Position numbers and translations under genes: made by a program. 64,000 nucleotides of DNA. Source: Strongylocentrotus purpuratus (Eukaryota > Echinodermata > Echinoidea > Camarodonta > Strongylocentrotidae). How positions within the stretch are numbered: position 1 is the first letter of the stretch; every line of letters starts with the position of its first letter. Where the stretch lies: positions 1,169,501 to 1,233,500 of the forward strand of contig NW_022145563.1 in NCBI RefSeq assembly GCF_000002235.5. The letters run 5' to 3'. This document shows, piece after piece, positions 56,769 through 64,000 of the stretch. The notes under the pieces were generated by a model. That model worked only from the letters and a program-made list of their open reading frames with translations, was not told where the DNA came from and did no database searches.

Positions 56769-58724
56769 CAGGGGCGTCGCTAGACCTTTTTCAGTGGAGG
56801 GGGGGGGGGGTGTAGAGGCCAACGATTACCGACAAAACTAGCGACCAATTACCGACAAAATTACATGTCCAATATCTACAAATTTAACCCTATAAACCCG
56901 GGGCCGAAGGCTAAATTGTTTTTCTTATGGACTATCTATAGTACTAGCATATGCGCAAATGGTCATTTTCCTCGACGACATAAATATACGAATTATTTCG
57001 TCAACTTAGTCAGCATGATAGCTGATATATTTTAATGCAGGCGCGGAGCTAGGATCTTATTTTAGGGAGGGCGGTAGTGAGCAAGCGAATCACTTAAAGA
57101 GCGCTCATTAGGGGGTGTGGGTGATAGGCCTCTAAATTATTAGGAAAAGAAGACGATTTATTGTACCTTTCTCGACTGTTAATCTTTGTCTAAATGAAGT
57201 CCCCCCCCCCCTCCCACGCGAAGCGTGAAAGCTTTGACGTTTCATTAAATTATTATGAAAAGAAGACGATTTGCTGAACCGTTCTCTACTGTTAATCTTT
57301 GTCTGAATTCAGTTTCTCCCCCTCCCTCGTAAGTTTTGGCGTTTCATTAAATTATTAGAGAAAGTCGACGATTCGTTGAATTGCTCGACTCTTAATGCTT
57401 GTCTGAATGAACTTTCCCCTCCGCGCGAAGCCCGGAAATTTTGACGTTTCATTAAATTATTAGAGAAAGAAGACAATTCGTTGTATCGTTCTCGACTCGT
57501 GTAAATGAAGTTTTCTCCCTTCGCGCGAAGGGCGGAATTTTTTGGCGTATCATCACAATATAGAGAAAGATAGACGATTCGTCGTACCGTTTTCGACTCT
57601 TATTACTCCCTATTCATCTGAATTAAGTTTCCCCCTCTCGCGCGAAGCGCGGAAGCATTGACGTTTCATTAAATTATTAGAGAAAGAAGACGATTCGTTT
57701 GTACCGTTTTCGACTCTTAATAAGCCCTATTTGGTGTACTGTTTTCGACTCTTAATCCTTATCTGAATTCAGCTGTCCCCCTTCCGCGAGAAGCGCGGAG
57801 GGTTTGGCGTTTCATTAAATTATTAGAGAAAGTAGACGATTCTTTGAACCGTGCTCGACTCTTAATCCTTGTCTGAATAAAGCTTCCCCCTCCCGCGCGA
57901 AGCGCGGAAATTTTGACGTTTCATTAAATTATTAGAGAAAGAAGATGATTCGTTGCACCGTTTTCGACTCTTAATGAGCCCTAATTGTCTGAAATCAGTT
58001 TTTCTTTGGGGCGTTTCATCACAATATAGAGAAGAAAGACGATTTGTCGTACCGTTGTCGACTCTTAAACCTTGTTTGAATTTAGTTCCCCCGAAAATTT
58101 TAAACCTCTGATTTCTTTAGCTGATATTATAGGAAAGTGAAACTTCGAGAAAATACAAGTATTGTGGTTGTCACAGCGTATAAAAAGTCACAGTTCGTAG
58201 TGAAAAAAAAACTTGTCGGCCGACCGACAATATACATCTCACCGACTTCAAACTTCTGCATTGATATAGTTCACGAGGATCAAGCAAGAATACCGACACA
58301 GCTGACCCGACATAGCAACATATTTACCCGTGTCTTTCTTGTTCCCTCGACGAGACGACTCCACCCAACAACCCCTTCTCTCTTTTACTCCCACTCCTCG
58401 ATCCTCTCTCAGGCTCTTACCTCTCCTCTCTCTCCTCTCTTTCACCCCCCGTTTATTTCTTTCCTTTTCCTGTTTTTGTCCTTTTCTCCTTTTCTTTATT
58501 TTCCTTTCTTTCCTCACCTTCCTCGTTTTCTTCTTTTCTTTTTCTCGGATTCTCCCTTCTTTTCTCTTTCCTTTCTTTCCTATCTTTTCCTTTTCTTGTT
58601 TTCTCTCTTTTCCTTTCCCTCTCATTTCCCCCTCCCCCTTTTCTCATTTCCCCCCGACAATATCTCGACAGGTGGGGGGGGGGGTGTCGCACCCCACACC
58701 CTCCCCCCTTTAGCGACGCCCCTG
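56769..58724. mobile_element. Satellite-bearing hAT-like element inside the foldback
   Basis: The ends CAGGGGCGTCGCTAGACC and TTTAGCGACGCCCCTG are inverted repeats. The flanking octamers CCTGCCCC and CCTATACC agree at only five of eight positions. From 57,180 to about 58,090 it holds eight or nine satellite monomers of the 11,452-13,935 type (CGCGAAGCGCGG, GACGTTTCATTAAATTATTA). A polypyrimidine tract follows at 58,370-58,660. No coding frame beyond a low-complexity one. Confidence 0.7.
58370..58660 (+). repeat. Polypyrimidine tract
   Basis: Nearly pure C/T for about 290 bp. The long Phe/Ser/Leu frame over it is a composition artefact. Confidence 0.88.
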
Positions 58725-58765
58725 CCTATACCGGTCATTTTCGTACCGTTTACCGTCCGTACATC

Positions 58766-58809
58766 CAGGCGCGGATCCAGGGGGGCGAGGTGGAAAATGC
58801 CCCCCCCCC

Positions 58810-58842
<33 letters not shown>

Positions 58843-59213
58843 AGAGTAAGAGAGAGTAGGAAAAGAAGGGAAAGGTAAAGAGGAGAGAAAGGAAAGAAAG
58901 AAAAAATAGGAAGAAGAAAAGAAATGGAGGAAAAGAAGGAAATCGGGGGGCCTTGCTTCCACCCCCTCCCCCATAAAAAGAGGAGAAAAAGGGGAAAGAA
59001 AAAAGGAGGAAGAAGAAGGGATATCAGTTGCGAGTTTCCCGCCAACAAGGTTTGGATCGAAAGGCCCTTGCCTCCCCCTACCCTCAGCAAAAAAGAGAAA
59101 GGGAAAGAAAATAAAGAGGAAGAAGAAAAAAACAAGGGGGAAAAGATACGTTTTTGCGCCCCTCTCACCCCCCCCCCCCCCCGAAACGAGAACAAGCGCC
59201 AGATACGCCACTG
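58766..59213. mobile_element. Purine-rich hAT-like MITE
   Basis: Starts CAGGCGCGGATCCAGGGGGG and ends CGCCAGATACGCCACTG, hAT-type inverted termini. The interior is a C run, a 31-A run and several hundred bases of GA-rich purine sequence. The flanking octamers do not match. Confidence 0.5.
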
Positions 59214-59227
59214 GACACCACAGGCAT

Positions 59228-59411
59228 ACTCATTGGCGGATTCAGAGGGGCCAAAACGACCGCCCCTCCCCCCTATTCGCGGCGCAAAAAAAGAGGGAAA
59301 AGGAAGAGAAGAAAAAAAAGGAGAAGCAAAAGAAAGGAGAAGAAAAAGAAAAGAGAAGAGAAGAGACAAGAAAGAAGAGAAAAGAAACACAGAGAGAGGG
59401 TAAAAGGAAAG
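59228..59411 (+). repeat. Second purine-rich tract with GGCGGATTCAG end
   Basis: Begins TTGGCGGATTCAGAGGGG and continues as AAAGGAGAAG-type purine sequence, similar in character to 58,812-59,150. Likely another G-run MITE fragment. Confidence 0.45.
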
Positions 59412-59628
59412 CCCCCCCCCCCCTCCCTCCCACTCCGGGGTCGGAGGGACCGAATTCGTGTTCCCAAAATCTCCGGTAAAGGAGTACTTTTCACGCAACA
59501 TGGTCCGGCCCGTAATACACACAAATCTGGCCCGTACTGACTTTACACACCGGAGATAGAGGGGTGCTTTCAAAGAGAGGGAAATGCGTACGCGTACTCT
59601 AGATAACACTGAGTGGGGGGGGGGGGGA
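59412..59628. mobile_element. C-run/G-run MITE, copy 3, diverged and rearranged
   Basis: A C run with TCCCACTCC at one side and AACACTGAGTGGGGGG at the other. In the middle are GGTGCTTTCAAAGAGAGGG and GTACTTTTC, inverted relatives of the copies at 25,383 and 26,773. Confidence 0.6.
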
Positions 59629-60130
59629 AGTCGGGTGAAAAAGGTGGAAAGACAAGGAAATGGCGCTTAGTGACAGTAACTTTCGAGCCACGGAATCAAA
59701 GTTAAACGTTAAAAAAGCCCCTGCGATGCAAAGTCAATTTTGTAATTAACGGTAGGGGGGCCGCTTCTCAACTCTTATTTTGCCCTTCATTTGGCTTCAG
59801 CTCATTTAAACTCGCTTGAGCTTGTATTTGAGCTCATGTTGGTAGTAATCATGGACAGGGGCGGCAATCCTGGGCCCGATAGGAGGACACGTCCCCCATG
59901 AAATTTAGAAATATAGCTAGAAAGATATATAGCATTCAACATTGCAAAGTTTTGCTTGGTCGCTACGCCCCCTCGCCCAATAACACAAAACTATGTATGA
60001 TATGACACTCGGCCCACGCTCCCGGCCGTGATTTATCCATGGTTGTTGCAATAATTTTTATTATTTACTATTTCTACTAACATTATTGTGTGCTATCACA
60101 ATCATGATTGTTTCATTTTCCCTTTAAAGC
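59629..60130. other. Stretch with one hAT-type terminus (59,856)
   Basis: CAGGGGCGGCAATCCTGGGC at 59,856 looks like an element end; its partner was not found. No gene. Confidence 0.4.
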
Positions 60131-60580
60131 AGGCGCGTAGCCAGAGTCGAGAATGGAACAACGAATCGTCTTCTTTCTCTAATAATTTCATTAAACTATG
60201 AAAGGTCAAAGCTTACCCGCTTTGCGCAAGAGGGGATTGGGGTGGGAACTGAATTCAGACAAGAAATAATAATCAAGAATGGTACAACAAATCCTCTTCT
60301 TTCTCTAATAATTTAACGAAACATCAAAGCTTCCACGTTTTGCGCGGGAGGGAGGAAACTGAATTCAGACAAGGATTAACGGTCGAGAATGGAACAACGA
60401 ATCATCTTCTTTCTCTAATAATTAATTAAAGGTCAAGGCGAGGGGGAAAACTGAATTCAGACAAGGATTAAGAGTCGAGAATGGTACAATAAATCGTCTT
60501 CTTTTTATAATAATTAATGAAAGTTCAAAGCTTTCGTGCGTAATGGGTGTTGGGGGCGGGGGAGGGCAGGGGGGGGGGGA
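60131..60580 (-). mobile_element. Inverted satellite fragment with hAT-type end
   Basis: Starts CAGGCGCGTAGCCAG, then about four satellite monomers on the minus strand (GTCGAGAATGGAACAACGAA, TCTTCTTTCTCTAATAATT, GGTCAAAGCTT). With 57,180-58,090 it forms an inverted pair. Confidence 0.65.
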
Positions 60581-61201
60581 GAACAGCGAGCTGCCCGAAT
60601 GTGAATTTTTGATATCTTTTCTCGTTTATCTTGGTGATAAATAAAACTTTCACAAAATACATATTATGCTCAAATTTTTGCTCGCTCGTTTCGCTCACTA
60701 GCCGAATTGTGAACTAGAAAAATCCCTTTACGGGCAAGAGGCTTTAGCCCCCCCCCCCCCCCCCGATGAAAATGTCAAAAAAATGTATATCTTAAAAACG
60801 GGGAATGTTTATATCGGACAAGAGACGTTAAGTGAGCTTGCCCCCCTTTCCAAAATTGTGCCTGCTTGTAGGTACCGGTATTGTGCTTCTAATATGACCT
60901 TGTCAGTATTGGTATGTTGAGTTGAAAAAATGGTCTGCGCATTTTTCAAATTTCCGTCCCCCCCCCCCCCTATTGGAAAATTCTTGATCCGCGCCGGGGC
61001 GTACTGATGGGGGGGGGGGAAGGGGCTCGGTAGGTAGATACTAGGCTTATGGTCAGGTCCAATCCCGCTCAATAATTTGTAGGTCCATAAGTCCAATACA
61101 AATTACTTTCTACAAAAAAATTATTGTCGTATAAACAATTACTAGTTTCTTAAATAGCAAGCTAAAATGGACAATGGGCCTGCTTGGCGTACTTAATATC
61201 T
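60581..61201. other. G/C-run rich stretch, no gene
   Basis: C runs at 60,750 and 60,958 and a G run at 61,010, with GATCCGCGCCGGGGCG between the last two. Probably overlapping remnants of G-run MITEs. Confidence 0.4.
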
Positions 61202-61454
61202 CAGTGGCGTAGCCTGGATAAGATCAGTCGGGGGCAGGGTGGTGGGGCAAGATTTCCAACAAGGAGGACAATTTACGATAGGACTACATGTGTGTTATGT
61301 TTTACTTTTTTTTTTCGTCACCACATGAGCTCTATATAATTATCAAAGATAACAGATAAAGTATAACTACTTTAAAAAGAGACAACTATTCAGGGCTATA
61401 TGACGCCCCCCCCCTACAGGACCAGGAACGTAGCCACGGGGGGGGGGGGGCAAC
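61202..61454. mobile_element. Inner right arm with two hAT-type termini
   Basis: CAGTGGCGTAGCCTGG at 61,202 opens the inner inverted arm (61,232-61,380). CAGGAACGTAGCCACGGGG with a 13-G run at 61,423 leads straight into the 26-bp array. This suggests that the array was carried by, or captured beside, a hAT-type element. Confidence 0.5.
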
Positions 61455-62669
61455 TATTAAGAATAGCGATCCTATACTTCTATTATGAATAGCGAACCTC
61501 ATTTCTTGTTATGAATATCGACCTTCATTTCGTATTATGAATAGCGAACCTCTTCTCCTATTATGAATAGCGAACCTCATTTCGTATTATGAATAGCGAC
61601 CCCTTACTCCTATTATGAATAGCGACCCTCTTCTCCTATTATGAATAGCGACCCTCTCCTCCTATTATGAATAGCGACCCTCATTTCTTATTATGAATAG
61701 CGACCCTCATTTCGTATTATGAATAGCGACCCTCTTCTATTATGAATAGCGACCCTCTTCTCTTATTATGAATAGCGACCCTCTTCTCCTATTATGAATA
61801 GCGACCCTCTTCTCCTATTATGAATAGCGAACCTCATTTCGTATTATGAATAGCGACCCCTTACTCCTATTATGAATAGCGACCCTCTTCTCCTATTATG
61901 AATAGCGACCCTTTTCTCCTATTATGAATAGCGACCCTCATTTCTTATTATGAATAGCGAACCTCATTTCGTATTATGAATAGCGACCCTCATTTCGTAT
62001 TATGAATAGCGACCCTCTTCTCTAATTATGAATAGCGACCCTCTTCTCCTATTACGAATAGCGACCCTCATTTCTTATTATCAATAGCGACCCTCATTTC
62101 GTATTATGAATAGCGACCCTCTTCTCCTATTATGAATAGCGACCCTCTTCTCCTATTATGAATAGCGACCCTCTTCTCCTATTATGAATAGCGACCCTCA
62201 TTTCTTATTATGAATAGCGACCCTCATTTTGTATTATGAATAGCGACCCTCTTCTCCTATTATGAATAGCGACCCTCTTCTCCTATTATGAATAGCGACC
62301 CTCATTTCGTATTATGAATAGCGACCCTCTTCCCGTGTTATGAATAGCGACCCTTATAAGTAATGAACCTTATTTCGTATTATGAATAGCGACCCTCTCG
62401 TCGTATTATGAATAGCGACCCTGATTTCATATTATGAATAGCGGTCCTTATGATTAATGACCCTTAATATGAATTATGAATAGCGACCCTCATCTCACGT
62501 TATGAATAGCGGTCCTTATGATTAACGAACCTTATTTCTTTATGAATAGCGACCCTCTTTTGCCATTATGAATAGCGGACCAGGAAGTACGGGAATTTAC
62601 ACGTTATGAATAACGGTCCTTATGAATAGCGGACCTTATGAATAGCGGTCCTTACGAATAGCGAATAGA
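61455..62669 (-). repeat. 26-bp tandem array, right arm of the foldback element
   Basis: About 46 units of ATTATGAATAGCGACCCT plus a variable 8-bp tail, the complement of 55,003-55,976. Units become irregular towards the outer end (62,340-62,669). Confidence 0.93.
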
Positions 62670-62960
62670 CCCCATTGAGACAACATGCAATTGAAATCAA
62701 CATGCCACTTAGAAATGCACTGCAGCTGTTAAGGCACAGTTCATTGTTATTCATATTAGATGCATACACACAATGAATGTATGCAACTTATGCAAGGGTC
62801 CTCTGTTCACTACATTATACATTATATGTAAAAGCACATGGATATTGAGTCTGGATTAAACTACCAAAGCAACCACACGTGTTTCTGCAGGCTCCATTTT
62901 GTTTGTCTCTATACTTACATTTATTTAGCTTAATAGTTATTACTTTCCAACCCACAACAC
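62670..62960. other. Unmatched 290 bp between array and Harbinger right part
   Basis: Not present in element 2 at the palindrome centre. No inverted ends or gene seen; could be part of the foldback element or a separate insertion. Confidence 0.4.
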
Positions 62961-63639
62961 AACAGCCGACACTACCCAAATCAGAGGCTAACGAACGAAA
63001 GATACTGCTAGTCCACTTTTAGGCAACAGCGTCTCGAAAATCCACTATAAAAGTAGATTCTACGTCTAGCAATGATAGTTTTAAGGTGGTGTTAAGGTGG
63101 TATATGCGTACGAAAGTACAATAGTGCCAAGAAAAAAATTACCCGGTAAGAAATTGCTCAATCTCAGGAAACGAAAATGTTAACCGACAATTATTTGCAC
63201 GTATGGGACTGGTCTGCGAACACCATGAAAATTTACCAAGTTTCCCCCAAATTTATTCAGTTAAAAGCATTTTAGATTATCACTAGTAGAGCAACATGAA
63301 AGTAACAAAAATACTTTATTAGCTGGTGTAACTTTGATGAGCGCTTATCCATACAAAAGAGTGTAAATTGTTATCAAATATACAAATTCAAATGCAAAAC
63401 TTACCGTTCACTCTCCGCGGACAGTCGATTTAACTAAAACGTGACGTCACGCGAAGTTAGGCCGAACTATGACGTATTTAAACCTGCCCTCTGAGCGGCC
63501 TAAAGTTAGGCCGAACTATGACGTATTTAAGCCTGGCTTATCTTAAGGCGGCCTTCGAGAATAGCAAAAAAGATAGTCCATGGTTTAAACCAGGTTTAGG
63601 CCACTGATTTAACTTAGGCCGCTTTCGAGAATACCACCC
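62961..63639. mobile_element. PIF/Harbinger element 1, right end
   Basis: Begins with the second half of the palindrome (CCGACACTACCCAAATCAGA) and matches 52,690-53,382 to the terminus TTCGAGAATACCACCC. GGCCTAA and CGAAAG words repeat near the end as at the left terminus. Confidence 0.8.
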
Positions 63640-64000
63640 AAATGTTTTATTCTTCTGTTGTTTGATGAGGACGGGGAGAGACGTGTATTACTAATGGAAA
63701 AAAGGTTCTTGTTTCCCCAGGGTAGTCAGGATACTCCTCTTCCTGGCGGGACCTGCAATTGTTAATTTCCTAGCATTAACCCAGTACTCGTTTACCACTT
63801 GGGTGGAGAGTGGCAAAAGTGAATTAATGTCTTGCCAAATGGCGTTAGTGCTGGGCTGGGATTCCAACCATTAACCCTTGGATTGAGACTAATTGAATGA
63901 ACTTCTAGACCATGCCACCTCCATGGTTATCAATATTCATAAACACATCATGGTAAGTATTCAGTCCTGCTACATATTTTGACATTTCTGTCATGGTATG
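63640..64000. other. Flank after the transposon nest
   Basis: No gene, repeat or RNA supported in the last 360 bases. Confidence 0.4.

Larger units (their letters stand above)
55003..62669. mobile_element. Foldback element with inverted 26-bp arrays, 7.7 kb
   Basis: Both arms are long arrays of the same 26-bp unit in opposite orientation. Inside the arrays a second inverted pair occurs (about 56,620-56,768 and 61,232-61,380, with GGAAATCTTGCCCCACCACC and its complement). Long inverted termini made of short tandem repeats define foldback transposons, including the echinoid TU elements. No transposase is visible in the loop, which is filled by hAT-like elements and simple sequence. It sits in the centre of the element 1 palindrome. 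Confidence 0.7.

Noticed and set aside
58137-59609. Long overlapping frames (240 and 299 codons)
   Set aside because: They run through the polypyrimidine and polypurine tracts and homopolymers, and composition alone keeps them open. No domain.
1-64000. Retroviral, LTR-element or Polinton remains
   Set aside because: I found no paired LTRs, no capsid, envelope, integrase or protein-primed polymerase motifs. The only reverse transcriptase text is the LINE fragment.

Overview
The window is eukaryotic, AT-rich and repeat-dense, with spliced-gene signals, non-LTR retroelement remains and many DNA-transposon families. It most likely comes from a marine invertebrate deuterostome, and a sea urchin fits best. 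The grounds are inverted-array foldback elements like the echinoid TU type, TRIM/filamin pseudogenes and TTAA-flanked and PIF/Harbinger elements. That placement is inference. I see no prokaryotic gene organisation, no CRISPR and no retroviral, Polinton or other viral element.

Positions 1 to about 44,850 are two diverged direct copies of one segment of about 22 kb: copy A at about 1-22,400 (its start lies before the window) and copy B at about 22,700-44,850. Each copy carries, in order: a TRIM-family pseudogene; a long AT-rich non-coding block; a LINE tail; an inverted G/C-rich repeat; a short unrecognised Cys-rich gene of 142 or 143 codons; and a dead LINE fragment related to L1/Tx1. The copies differ by lineage-specific insertions, so one serves as the empty site for the other. 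Two short hAT-type elements are proved this way, with exact 8-bp target duplications. Copy A alone has an ATGGTG minisatellite, an ACCATT foldback, a satellite array of about 110 bp and a TTAA-flanked inverted-repeat element. Copy B alone has a 1.5-kb element inside its TRIM pseudogene, a 1.9-kb tandem pair with GC-rich blocks, several foldbacks built from one repeated short word, and a Harbinger-derived insertion in the intron of its Cys-rich gene.

Positions 46,038-63,639 are a nest of DNA transposons. A PIF/Harbinger element (ends GGGTGGTATTCTCG) is split by a second copy of itself (48,295-53,382). The downstream part of the outer copy carries a 7.7-kb foldback element whose arms are inverted 26-bp tandem arrays (55,003-55,976 and 61,455-62,669). 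That foldback in turn contains hAT-like elements, one of which carries the same satellite seen at 11.5-13.9 kb.

The only convincing protein-coding genes are the duplicated Cys-rich pair at 18,484-18,912 and 41,308-41,739. Both have intact frames, a shared 5' non-coding exon with splice signals and an AATAAA signal, and the two proteins differ mainly in one internal loop. The rest is pseudogene, transposon or simple sequence. By-eye alignments gave the boundaries, so repeat edges may be off by tens of bases unless a target duplication is stated.
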